64,000 bases of DNA from positions 1 through 64,000 of the forward strand of contig VXAZ01003462.1 of NCBI GenBank assembly GCA_013399875.1, read 5' to 3'. Positions 11,276 to 22,500 of this stretch are shown here, one piece after another. Position numbers and translations under genes: made by a program. Within the stretch, counting starts at the first letter, position 1. Each line of letters begins with the position of its first letter. The DNA comes from Gymnorhina tibicen. Lineage: Eukaryota > Chordata > Aves > Passeriformes > Artamidae. The notes below the pieces were generated by a model. The model ran no database searches. It saw only the letters and a list, made by a program, of their open reading frames with translations, and had not been told where the DNA came from.

Positions 11276-14200
11276 AACTTGCTTTTCCTGGTCTGGTCTG
11301 TGCACTTATGGATGATGGGACTCAGTACCACTAATCTGTATGTGTTTGCTTTTTTGTCAAGTATTTTGTCTGCTAATTTTGAGGCATTTTTTTAAGCATG
11401 TAACAAAGTTTCTAGAATGTAACACTGGTCTCCTTTTCTCTTTTCTCATGGATGGAAGAACAGAGGAAATATTAAAAAAAAACAATAGCCTAGCACAGCA
11501 CCGTGTTAACTTTTTAAAAAAAGTCCAGTACATGCTTACTTTTGAAAACATGTTACAGGTAAGTGTTGTGAAGCAGGGAGAGGAGTGAAGACACACACTG
11601 CTATTCCTGTGAACTTTTCTTCCATCTAGCACAGATTCATGGTGCAATTAGTTCAGTGCCTCGGAGGTTGTTTAACTCTGCTTTGGAAGTTAGTAACCCT
11701 GTGCTTTTTAAAGCCTTATTGTTCATAAAATTGTAGTGAACATCTGCTTCTCTTCAGACTGCTCCATCATTACTCTAAGTCTCTGTCATGGCAAAGCATG
11801 CAGAAACTGGTGGAACCATGTCTTCTCTCTTAACACAGATGACAATTTCAGTGTTTGTCCATTGTACAAAGTTATCAAGAGAATTCTCCCCTCCATAGTC
11901 CATTGGTTTTCCTCTGTGGGTCCATACATTTTTTTAAGTAGTCATTTTTGCATCTTTTCAGAAAAGTAAAATGACTCTTCCATATTCAGGGGCATTTAAC
12001 TTACTTTGACTGTAATTAACAAGCAACAGTTCCTCTCAAAGGAAACTTGCTTTGGTATTTGCTCCATAGCATGTTCTTCCTCAGAGCCTATTCATTGCCT
12101 TCTTCCTCTGTACCAGGACACTCTGTGCTGGGGCAACAGGAGGAGGAAAGGGTCAAGTAGAAGTTGTTGTTGAGAGAAATAGTTCTGAAGTGGTGAGAAA
12201 CTGTGAAAAGAGAGAAAGGAGATGAAAATGCTGTAAAAATAGAATGAGAGATAGATAGAGACCATGAAGCAAAGAGCAGCATAAATGTCAGCAGGAAGTG
12301 AATGTAAAATTTGTGTGAGGCAGCATTTCACAATAGAATAAAGCAAAGAATAATTCCCTGTGTTGCAGGAAGAACTGGGTGATACTCTTTTGTTTACACT
12401 ATAAAGCTTGTCAAGCAAGAGGAATGTCAGGATACTTTCCGGCCATTCTGGCTCTGCATTTATACCTGCTGTCCTGTTACTCACACAACAGCACTACTGA
12501 TATTTTCTAGACATATTCTTTCTTCCACAACACTTGTTAAAAGTGAATGCAGCTCATTAAGCTTCAAACCAGCCCTGGCAGGGACCACCAACAGATCAAA
12601 TGTTCTGCTGCTGAAGAGGAAATAAACACAGTTTATTTCTTACAACACCTCAGCAGTGAAATTATAGATCCTCAGAAAACTGGGGGTAGAACAATGAGAA
12701 AATTTGGTTTGTTGTGGATTTTTTTTTCTTAGATATGTTGCCAGTCTGAGAGGGGAAGAATGCAGAACTCAGTTTTGGCACCCAGTTTTGCAAAACATAT
12801 GCTGAGGAGTACTTAAACATTTACTGGAGTAGCACTAATTAAACTGATAAATAATGGTACATTCATGTCACCAGAAAACAAGTTTTTTTCAAGGATAAAT
12901 TCTCTTATTTGATCATAAAGTAAACTTAACAAATATTACTAGTCTATTATGGTCGTTATTGTAATTATTTGTTCTAAACATAGGCATTGGGAACAAGTTC
13001 AGACAAATATCCAGATCATCAGCATTTGGCTTCCTTGGAAAGTTGGGGTTGAATCCAGGTTGAATCAGCACTCTGGCTGATTTTGAACAGAAATGCACAG
13101 AGCATTATAGCAAAACTTTGAGGCTAAGTAACTGTACCCTTTTTTCACAAAGGGGGAAGATAGGTGTCATCTTAGTAGTGTAGATGTTTAGCTTCCTACC
13201 CACAAGTAAGCTGTTGTTCAATGAAGTGCTTGGTAAGTATGGAAATCATACCTCTAGGTGATTCTAATGAAACTGTGATAAAAACTTTCTTTCATGTAAT
13301 ACAGTATAGGAGATCCTCTTCAAACTACAAATCTAATAGAAATAATTTTGCTTGTTCCATTGATCACCGAAGTGCTCATTTACTTTGACAAAACAAGACA
13401 TTAATTGCATGGTATTTTTGCACGTTACTAGTTCTCTCACTTCTCATGCTATAGGTTTCAACTTAGCTCAGTCACCTGTACCTGAGGCTGGCATGTGACT
13501 TAGTTGCAAATCAAAGCAAAAAACTCGTTCAAAAACAGCTCCTCTGGCATCTCTCTTGTTACCTTTGCTGCAAAACACGTTTATCTTGATGTGGTGTTAC
13601 TTTCCTAACTCAGTTATGTCATGGTGCCAGTGTATGTGAAGGAAAATCGATGTCTTCAATAACACCCATTAGAAAATGTGTGTACATGGTGCTCCACAAT
13701 TCAATTAAGTGGTGGGCAGATGGAAGCATGGAGGTGAAATGATGCCTGGAAAAACTCTTTTTTGTTTTACCTGTCTAGAGGACTGGATGATGTTGATGGA
13801 TGTCTCAGTTGTGCAGAGTGCTTGTACTTCACTCTGCACTGAGATTTGTGTGTTTATAAGCTTGATACCTTCTGTCACCTTCACTTTCTCTGTGAGGAGA
13901 GGAAACATCCCAAGTTATGGCCTCGGGGAGTCTTGTCTTGGTGAGCACAAGAGATGCATAAGGTCTGAACTCATTCCCTACCTGAGCTGGTCAAGCCCAG
14001 AGCATGGTGGAGAGGGGTAGGGCCCGGAGTGCCTCTGCTTTGAACATCCCAAACTTGATCCTGGCATTGCCCTCTGCTGACCAGTCCCAATATTGCAATT
14101 CCCAAACACTTGTCCTCTTGGAAGTCAAGTGCTGCTCTCTTGAAAGTCACAGAGCAGTGAATTTGGGTTATAATCTGAGATTATACATAGTCTGTGGAAC

Positions 14201-15365
14201 TATGCAGACTATACAGAGCTGTGAAAATAAAGGAAAAGATGTAGTATAAGACTACTGAGTCGTATTTTTGGTGGTTTTTTTCACATAGCAGAGTCTCTGG
14301 TGTAGTCCCTGGAGAGGCCAAGCTGCCCAGCAGGGTAGATGGCTGTGGCACATTGGTTCACACCAGGGTGATGAGAGGAAATATGATCTTGGTGCTATGC
14401 TGAATGAGGCTCTTGAATTTTGCTTCTTTTCTGAAGGATCACATGTGATTGCCTGTGCGTGCTCTAAGGTCAGTTCATACGCATTTTGCATTTTCTGTTG
14501 GAAGTTCTAGTCCATGTTTAGGTATTTTTCTGCTTGATGTTTAGACAGCTGTACTCCAGAAGCCTGTGTTTGTGTGTACACATCTTTCAGTGCAGTAATC
14601 CAGCAGTTACTATCTGAACTGCTGTGTAGTAACCCCTGGGTGCAGAAGCTTTGTAGTAAAGATGGGCAAAATACTTTTTTTCAAGTTTGCCTTATTGTTG
14701 TCATTCAGACTTCCTCTACTGATCTCTCAGCAGATTGAAGGCTAATAGAGAGACGGTGTTTGGTGTGCAAGGCTCTTTGCACAAGAGAATTGTCAAAATT
14801 TTAGGTGGTGAATCATAACCTGCTGTAAGATCAGGCATGTTTTTGGTTTTGTACACTGGAAAGAGTAGATCCAGAAGTGACTGAAGAAGGAGACTTAGTA
14901 GCTCCTTCTAGCTGTTCAGTGCAGAAATCTATCAGAATGATAGATATGTAGATTAAGACAGTTTATGCAGTCCAGCCCAGTCAAAGATATGTTTCTACCC
15001 TGTTTAATAAGGCAGAGGGATGGCAATTGTGATGTGTGAGTTGTCTGGAACAGGTAAGTAAGTCTTAAGAGTGATCTCCACATAAGCAACCAGTAGATAT
15101 CCTGAAATCACTGCTTGACTCTAAGATCCCAGCAAGTAAGTAAACACAGGCATTGATGAATGCTGACAGGAATGGTGAGCTTAAAATGAAGCACTTTATC
15201 ATTCCTCACACTTTCCTTCTTGCAAATCAACCCCACTTCATTCAGAGTTCCAGTTTTCCTTGACCTCTGCCTTTCCTCTTTGCTGGTGGTTCCCCTTTCT
15301 TCTCCTGTATCGCTCTGTACGTAAATTACCTATATTCAGTAATGCAACATCTCCCATGACAGTCT
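11276..15365. other. Noncoding DNA downstream of the H2A-like gene
   Basis: No recognisable gene, RNA or repeat was found in about 4 kb. The first part presumably includes the 3' UTR of the H2A-like gene. No histone stem-loop is seen there and no clear AATAAA occurs close to the stop. ORFs are short and lack family resemblance. Confidence 0.5.
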
Positions 15366-15890
15366 CTACAGTTTCTTATTCATTCCACATTTTATTTTTG
15401 TGCTCTCCTCAACACTGTGATATTTGACTGTCTGCAGTTGCTCATCCCCTTTGCTGCAAAGCTGCAGCTGATTATTCTTCACTATGTGTAATAACTTCCT
15501 TTCATCCTCAGTGAGCTGTACATATTTTTTTCCATATGTGTCTTTGCCAAGATCATTCTGAATGCTGACTTTGTCCTGCGTTGCCATCCCTCCCAGCTTG
15601 CCATCACCTGAAGATTTAGTAAGTGAGCTCTTCCCTGTGGGAGCTGAGAAGGGAGTGAGGCTGTCCAAGGCACAAGATCACGAAGGGACCAGGGAGAATG
15701 AAGTAAAATACCAGGAAGGTTTTCCTCTTGTGCTTCATGCTCTGTCTCTTTGGTGAGCAGCATGTCGTGAGGCCAAAGCACTCGCTCCCCTAAAGATGAG
15801 TGCATTTCCAGGTCCCTCGCTGTGCGCTCTGCTGAGCAGTGCCTCGCCGAGCCCAGCTCCAGCAGGCCAGGCTTTTAAGGTCCTAGGCCG
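15366..15890 (-). other. Unassigned putative transcription unit with two short overlapping ORFs
   Basis: On the minus strand a GC-richer start with a TATA-like CCTTAAAAG (near 15870) is followed by an ORF at 15738-15616 of 40 codons. It begins MKHKRKTFLVFYFILPGPFV and looks like a signal peptide or signal anchor (basic start, hydrophobic core, then ILCLG). In the +1 frame an open stretch from about 15668 down to 15366 contains KDTYGKKYVQLTEDERKLLH and many Lys/Glu codons, and ends at a TAG close to an AATAAA at about 15391-15396. The arrangement could be a frameshifted pseudogene, a spliced small secreted protein, or chance. I do not recognise the family. Confidence 0.22.
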
Positions 15891-16647
15891 CCTGAAGTGA
15901 TTTTCGAGTCAAGTTAGGTGGCATGAAGGTGTGCACTTCTGAACATTCCTGCCTCTCCAGGAGTCCACCAAGCTGTTCGTAACCACATGCTCTAAGCTAC
16001 AAATGGTTTCAGGAGTTGATTGGGTACTACCAAAAAAATTCCCCTTTGCAGCTGAAACATGTTGCCTCTCACTGTAATTGAATGTCCCTCCTTGCTGCTT
16101 TTTATTACAAGAGGATGGATAAGCACCCAATTTACGCTTCTAAACACACTCATTACTTTGTATACCTTGTCATGAAATGCTTGATTTGTCTCTTCTCTGT
16201 CTGACAGTGAGAACTGAGCTTTTACCTCTTTTACTTGCAGAAATATTTCTGTGCTTCTAATTGTTGTCACCTGTGTCTGCGCTCCTGAATTTCTGCTGTG
16301 GATTTGGCAGTGGGATATTCAGAAAGAGTTTCAAGGCAGAGATGACCTTTGCATTTCTATATTATTAATTTCTCTTTTTTCACAGGTGACATTTGCATTG
16401 CTCCAGGGAGCAAAGATTTCCACTGAGCAATGAACAAGAGCTCTTCTGTGTTTTTATGGAGGAGTCACAGTTACTGCAGATATATGACTGAGGAACCTAA
16501 GATAGGTTCTCACCTGCAAATTACCACCTCTTTATCAATCTTATTTAAGTTTCAAGACCCAAATAGATGTTATTCTTGAAACCTGATGTGGGTGAAGGAA
16601 GCCATTGCTGACTGTGAGAGGACAGCATGAGTTGCCTGGGGTGCAGT
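15891..16647. other. Noncoding DNA, nothing recognised
   Basis: AT-rich sequence between the unassigned ORFs and the LTR; no gene, RNA or repeat was identified. Confidence 0.5.
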
Positions 16648-16652
16648 ACTGC
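16648..16652. repeat. Target-site duplication, left copy (ACTGC)
   Basis: Identical to 17193-17197 on the other side of the LTR. Confidence 0.85.
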
Positions 16653-17192
16653 TGTAGTTTAACCCCAGCCAGCTTGTTTGTTTTCCCCTGCAGGTTAGGG
16701 AGAGAATTGAAAGGGTAAAAGTGAGCAAAGCTGTGGGCTGACATAAAGACAGTTTAATAGGTAAAAGCAAAGCAGAACAAGGAATTCATTTACTGCTTTA
16801 CATCAGCAGGCAGGTGTCCAGCCATCTCCAGGAAAGGCAGGCTCCATCATGCCTAACTGACTTGGGAAGAAAGACACCATCACTGCAAAGGGGCGGGGGG
16901 GGTGTCTGTCCTTTTCTCCAGTTTTTATTGCAGAGGATGACAGCATGTAGTGTGGGATATCTCTTTGGCAGTTGGGTCAGCTGTCCCAGCTCTGTCGCCT
17001 GCCAACTCTTTGTGCACCCCCAGCTGCCTCACGGGTGGGGTAGGAAACAGGTCTTGAGATTGTGCAAGTCCTGCTCAGCGATAGCTAAAATATCCCTGTA
17101 TTACCAACTCTGTTTTGGTCACAGATCCAAAACACAGCACCATAAAAGCTGCTATGAAGACAATTAACTCTATCCCAGCCAATACCAGTGCA
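16653..17192. mobile_element. Solo LTR of an avian endogenous retrovirus, 540 bp
   Basis: The element begins TGTAGTTTAACCCCAGCC and ends in CA (TG...CA ends). It carries interior blocks common to a widespread avian ERV LTR group: ataaagacagtttaatagg, aacaaggaattcatttactg, caggtgtccagccatctcc, and, near the end, atccaaaacacagcacc and caattaactctatcccagcc. The 5 bp ACTGC occurs immediately before (16648-16652) and immediately after (17193-17197), a perfect target-site duplication. No gag, pol or env sequence adjoins it, so it is a solo LTR left by recombination. The 5-bp duplication fits ERVL-like groups better than 6-bp ERVK types, but the group assignment is from memory. The transcriptional orientation was not settled. 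Confidence 0.88.
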
Positions 17193-17197
17193 ACTGC
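17193..17197. repeat. Target-site duplication, right copy (ACTGC)
   Basis: Identical to 16648-16652. With its partner it fixes both ends of the LTR. Confidence 0.85.
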
Positions 17198-17607
17198 TTA
17201 TGCAGAACTGAGCAAAACTCAATACTTTTCAGCTTTGGCCTCTGAGATGAAACAAGCCAGAAGTGCCATTGCAGTGCTTTTGTATCATTACCTCTTATTT
17301 ATTTGCATTGCCAGAGTGCATCCCCATTTTTATTTGGCTTAGTTGTTCCTTCCAGAGGGACATCCTAGCTGGTTCCAGATACCTGAGAAGCCAGAGGAGC
17401 CAGCATCCCTTTCCAAGGGTGAATAATTTCCTACAGGATGTGACAACAGCAACAGGGTGCTGTGAGGGCACAAATAAGCCTCAATTCTCTGAGCAGCCTG
17501 CCTGGGAATGCCCCCACCCCACCAGCACCCTCTGTCTGGGAGCTGTAATTCAACCAGGTCTTGACCCTGTGAGAGCCTGAAATAAATAGCATGAAATTGT
17601 ACTCATG

Positions 17608-18033
17608 TAAAAGAATAACTGAGGCTGGCAGGGGCCTCAGGAGGTCTCCAGTCTGGTCCCAAGTAGGAATTCAGACCAGGTGTTGTCTGCTGTGGTCTTG
17701 AAAATCTCCAAGGACTGTCCTCTCTGGACAACTGGTTTCACTGCCTGGATATTTCAGCCTCTCTTGCTTCAACTTATGCCTGTTGCTACTTGTCCTCCTA
17801 CCCCACACTGTGAGGAGCCCAACTGTCTCCTTGATGATCCTCATATGCACTGGAAGGTCTATTAGATTCCCCTGAAGGCGTCCTTCCTTCAGGCTGAACC
17901 AGCCCACTTGCCCTTGTGTCTCCTAAGGGGCAGGTGATGCAGTTCTCAACACCTTGGAGGCCCTCCCCCCAGTTTTTCCATGGCCTTCCTGTATTGTGAG
18001 ACTCTAAACTGAACACTCTACCCTAGATGCAGT
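17608..18033 (-). mobile_element. CR1 LINE 3' fragment, older copy
   Basis: Read on the minus strand it follows the CR1 3' order: gttcagcctgaaggaaggac, ccttccagtgcatatgagga, ggtaggaggacaagtagcaa caggcataagttgaagcaag, cagttgtccagagaggacag and gacctcctgaggcccctgcc. It is diverged and lacks a clean octamer tail at its left (3') end. Confidence 0.85.
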
Positions 18034-19525
18034 CAACAATTGCCAAACAACTCATCACTTCTGTCTGCCAGCCAAACTTCTGTTAACACAGCCCAAATTG
18101 GGAACTTACCCAGATAAAACCCCACAGAACAACAAAACGCAGGTATCTCAGGGTTTGTTTTTAAAGACAAAGGTGTCTCCAAATCTGGTTCACGCGTGGC
18201 TGTGCCAGCATAACTGAAATGGTACTATGCCATAGTAGCCAAAGAGAAGGAGGGATAACAAAGGGCTTGAGGAAACCAATGCTCTATTCAGGAACCGCAG
18301 CCTCATTTGTATCCCCGGACCCTCAATTTTACTATGCTCTTTTCTTCCTAAGGAAGTAACTGCCTCCACGTACCAAAATGCTCCATACAGTGCAAGCACA
18401 ATCAGCTGCACTACATTTTTAAATGCATGGTTTCAGGAGAAAAGGGCAGATGTTCAGAATATTTCTCAAAAGTGCCTCATTTGTGCTTTATGATAGCCAC
18501 TAAGGCAAGGCTGAAAAAAATACATCATCTGGTCAAATAATATCTGTGTGTAGCAGCAATACTTGTTCCTCTTCTTTCAAAGTGCTTTGGATTCATCAAT
18601 TGTCACACTCAAGCACTTAGTTACTCAAAATAAATCATTGAAATGTTCGAGATGATTTTAATATAGTGTTGGTCAGGATGCCTATTCTGAAATAATGGGG
18701 AAATATATTACCTAGTCAAAAGGACAAGCTTATCATTTATGACCCTATTAAAGAAGATGTTATAAAATTCACTGTTGGATTTGAAAATTGTCGATATTGA
18801 TATGATTGATTTCCTTTGATTACAGCTGGCACCAGGCAATGCTACACTATAGCCCAAGGAAGCCTAGTATGGGCTTCAATAAAAAAAGGACAACAAAAAG
18901 AGTTACTGATTGCAAATTTATTATATGGAACAGCAAATTCCAGACAACTGAGTCACATAATAGACAACCAGTGCAATGGGAAGTCTCTTTCCTTTATGTA
19001 AACCAAGTAATCGAGCTGGTAAATGAATCCATGAACTTCATATTCCACGGTATTCTGAAACAAATTAACACAGTATCATATTTTATGTTAAGATGTAGAT
19101 TTGAATATGACTTAGTACTCAGTTCTGTACATCTGGTTCTTCTCAAAGTTAGAAATTAAATAGCTTCAGATTCTAATATCAGAAGATTAAGGTGTTTGAA
19201 CGTTTAGATAAGCACCCAAATCTGTTATTTTTACTCAAACATGAATCCTTCCTCCTCACACAGTTCACTTTCTACCATGTTGTAACCCTGCTGACCTTCT
19301 TTTAGAGTATGGAAGCATGAAGAAGAAAACCATCCCTTCATCAAGGGTGTGCACTCTAAGTCTGTGAGCATGAAAAAACCCCACATATCTGTCAAGATAA
19401 CTCTTAGTGGCCTTATGAAACATGTATCTAGATTGGTACTAGGTTTGTAATGCTTCTTTTGTCATGAGGATCATCATTAGTGAAAAGGCAGAAGAAATTC
19501 TTGATGCTTTTGGTTGCCTACTTAC
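18034..19525. other. Noncoding DNA 3' of the last identified NMS exon
   Basis: The terminal NMS exon and its 3' UTR should lie here or a little further left, but no acceptor followed by a convincing short tail and stop could be picked out. No other gene was recognised. Confidence 0.4.
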
Positions 19526-22500
19526 CACTGCCTTCAATAGTTCTTCCATTTCGAGGCTGAAAAATATAATAATTAGATTATTGTAAAGAAGTAATGGATT
19601 ACAGACCTATAAGCACACCAAAATTACATCCCAATCATGCAGACAGAGTACTGTATAAGACTGTAGTAAGATTTTCTTTAAAGCAACATGTCAAATGCCA
19701 GGGGATCCATGCAGGGTGGGTTATGCCTTTGAATATGAGAAATTTTCATTCAGCCTCTGCCCAAAAAACTAAACATTCTGGCTTTAATTATTCTCATTCA
19801 GGGTTTGGGTCTCAATTCTTTGGGGTAGTATAGGCACATGCCTAAGAAAGAGCATATAAATAGCACCATTGAAAGAACCTGGATGGACACACTTGAAATA
19901 ACAAATAACTTGAAATTAAACATAAATGACAGCTGAATCGGGACTCTGGTTACCTGACATGACCTACTTTAAAATATTTTAAATTTTTTAAAATGTGTTC
20001 AAGATATTCCTAAAAATTAGTTTGGTGTTAATCAGGGTGTGTCTAAACCAGCACATTGGGCATTAGACCATGTCATAGCTCAGCAAGCCCATGGGTGAAA
20101 AACATGACAGAAATTATGATAATTTTGCTTTGGCTTTTTGCCGTTACACAGTGTGACTTTACTTCCTGCCAAACCTTTCAAACCAGGTGGACACTCAGCT
20201 CAGGCACATGTTTGATCTAATTTATTTAGCATAAGTGCACTTTGACAGTCTCAGAGATACAAGCCACATGGGTGATTTGGCTCAAGATAAAACATTTGCA
20301 GAGGCATATCTTCAAACAAAAAGAAGTGTTTAATCCATTAGTACCCCAGATCTCATTATCTTGTCATCTTTTAGTCAAACCAGAACTTTCTGAGCAAATG
20401 GCTACCTCAGCTTTCAAGCAAGGGATATTTGGTCTCTATTCAAAACAACTGCAGCAATAATTTGTGAAACAGCTGCTCGTCTGTGAGTATATAACAATGT
20501 CCGTGATTCAGAATCTTTAAAACAAAGAGATTCAAGTACCCTGAAAAGGAAGAAAGGCCGCCCCGGAGTTCCATGACTGTCCTGTGAAATCAAACACAAA
20601 CAATAACAAAATGCTTTAAACTCAGTTCCATAGATCTGTTTCCAAATTTTACCATTCTATCAGAATATCAGTAATTTGGGGCCTTTTTCAGCAGCATGCA
20701 AACAATATGTTGATAGTCCCCAAATGCCCATTCATCTGGAATGCTGATTAAAAATTAATGCCTAAAGGACATTGTGTCTAGTGTAAATATAATAAAATAC
20801 CGTAATTAAAGATTCACAAGGTTTAGAAGAGATATAAAAGAAAGCTTTACGCATCGGGTATAAGCAGGGTCAGCACAGATCACTTCCCAGCCACTGAAAA
20901 AAACCAAGCTGACTTTTAAAAAGCAGCAAAAGAAACAAGGAAAGGGACATACTTCCCTATCCACTGCTACTGCCACTGCTTGTCTTCACATTTACATACC
21001 TTCTTTGTAAACTTTGCAGAAGCAATCTGTGATTCCTGCAAGTGGACACTGTAAGTTAATCAAGATGCCAGCATGTTTTGGTTTGTTACAGTGACCCTCT
21101 GTTACTGATGAGGTTGGTACGCTCCATGTGAGAAGAGAGATAACCTTACACATCACAGACTGATGTAAGAACAGCAGCAAACTGATCTTTTTAAAGATTG
21201 GTGTGAAGCCTTGCCTAGAATGTTACTGTGTTCATTACCGTTGTTCAACAGGCTTCCCTTGCTGTACAGCAAAGAGCAGCCGTGCTCTGGAGGGTGAAAC
21301 AGAGCTCAGCCCAGAGCTCCACTCCTCAGGTTTGAATTGTATTGATAGCTCTTACCTTGTTAAAATGTGGCTGCTCTTCAGCTTTCAGACTGCCCTTGGT
21401 TTTAACCCAGGAAAGATTGCTGGGTTTAGGTCTTCCCCCGCACTCTTTATTCTTCAGAAAATTGCTCCTTTTTCTATTCAGCCTTACTTCAAGGAATATA
21501 AATGTTCCCCATGACTTTATGTGAGCACACTAAGTTCAACAGGTAACACAACCCCAAACCTGCAGTCTGGTTTGGGAACCCTCCTGCCCATGACACAGCT
21601 GCCAGGCTGTGCTCCCAGCCAGCCAGGAATGGAATGGCTGTGTGCCACGGCCACAGTTGTATCAGTGAGTGGGTTTCGTTACCTGGAGTGGGCTTGAAAA
21701 ACAAACACATGTAATGGGCAAGAATGCGAGGACGGGGTGAGAACACGGGAAAGCATGTGGATGGGAAACTGCAGAGAAGGAATTTTAAAAGACAAAATAC
21801 AAAAGTAAGAAATAGGGAATCATGGTTCAGGGTATGAGAAGAGGATTTATTTGGTTCAAGCGGCAAGACAGTAATTTATAGAGTGACTGATATCAACTTA
21901 CAGGGCTATGAAATACTACAGAAGAAAACAATGCTCGCTCAATCAAGGTGCCTCAAAGTATGCAAAGGAGGAGACTACTACAGAGAGACAACATGAATGC
22001 TACCCTTGTTCTGATATGATTATTATATACCAAGCAAAGATAGACTGGCTCATGACTTAGCCTGAAGTTTCAACTGTTTTAACTAATATATAACAGGTGA
22101 GAGATTACTGTGTGGAAGACATATGGTAAAAACTGAGCTTCTAAACAACTCTAGGATGGAAATTTCAAACACACAGTGAAGTAATTGTGATGTAGATGGG
22201 TTTAGATAGCTCTTCTTGCTTTCTTTGAAAGTACCATCTACAAGGTTTACCCAAAGATTAGACAGTGATGTTAAATAGCCTTAGTTCTCACAAAATATTT
22301 TAAATTCCCCAGGTGGGGTTCAAGTCCCATTCAAGCGCAAATTGCCATGGACTTCACCTTTCACAGTGCTGAGGCCTCATTCCTTCTCTTGAAACCCCAC
22401 CTACCTTCTCTTTAGAATCTATAACTCTGACTGAATAATATTTTTTTATTCACAGAAATATAGGATAATGCAGAAAGTTAAGTTTAGCTGACATTAGTAG

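Noticed and set aside
10860..11305. Overlapping minus-strand ORFs opposite the histone-like gene.
   Set aside because: Antisense shadows; the plus-strand H2A frame accounts for the sequence.
20834..20893. Minus-strand stretch reading GWEVICADPAYTRC between a good acceptor and a GT, with a chemokine-like ICADP phrase.
   Set aside because: Its open frame does not fit the phase of the neighbouring NMS exons (in phase 0 it hits TGA after WLGSDLC), and no further chemokine exons were seen.
20992..21180. A 62-codon minus-strand ORF with several cysteines (CPLAGITDCFCKVYKEG).
   Set aside because: It overlaps the NMS exon 21035-21000 in another frame; the frame giving ESQIASAKFTKK matches NMS and has its own acceptor.
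21675..21763. Minus-strand candidate exon after ttctctgcag reading FPIHMLSRVL, loosely like the human FPPVHPLMHL.
   Set aside because: It ends in phase 2 before a phase-0 exon and lacks RRMKR or any dibasic site.
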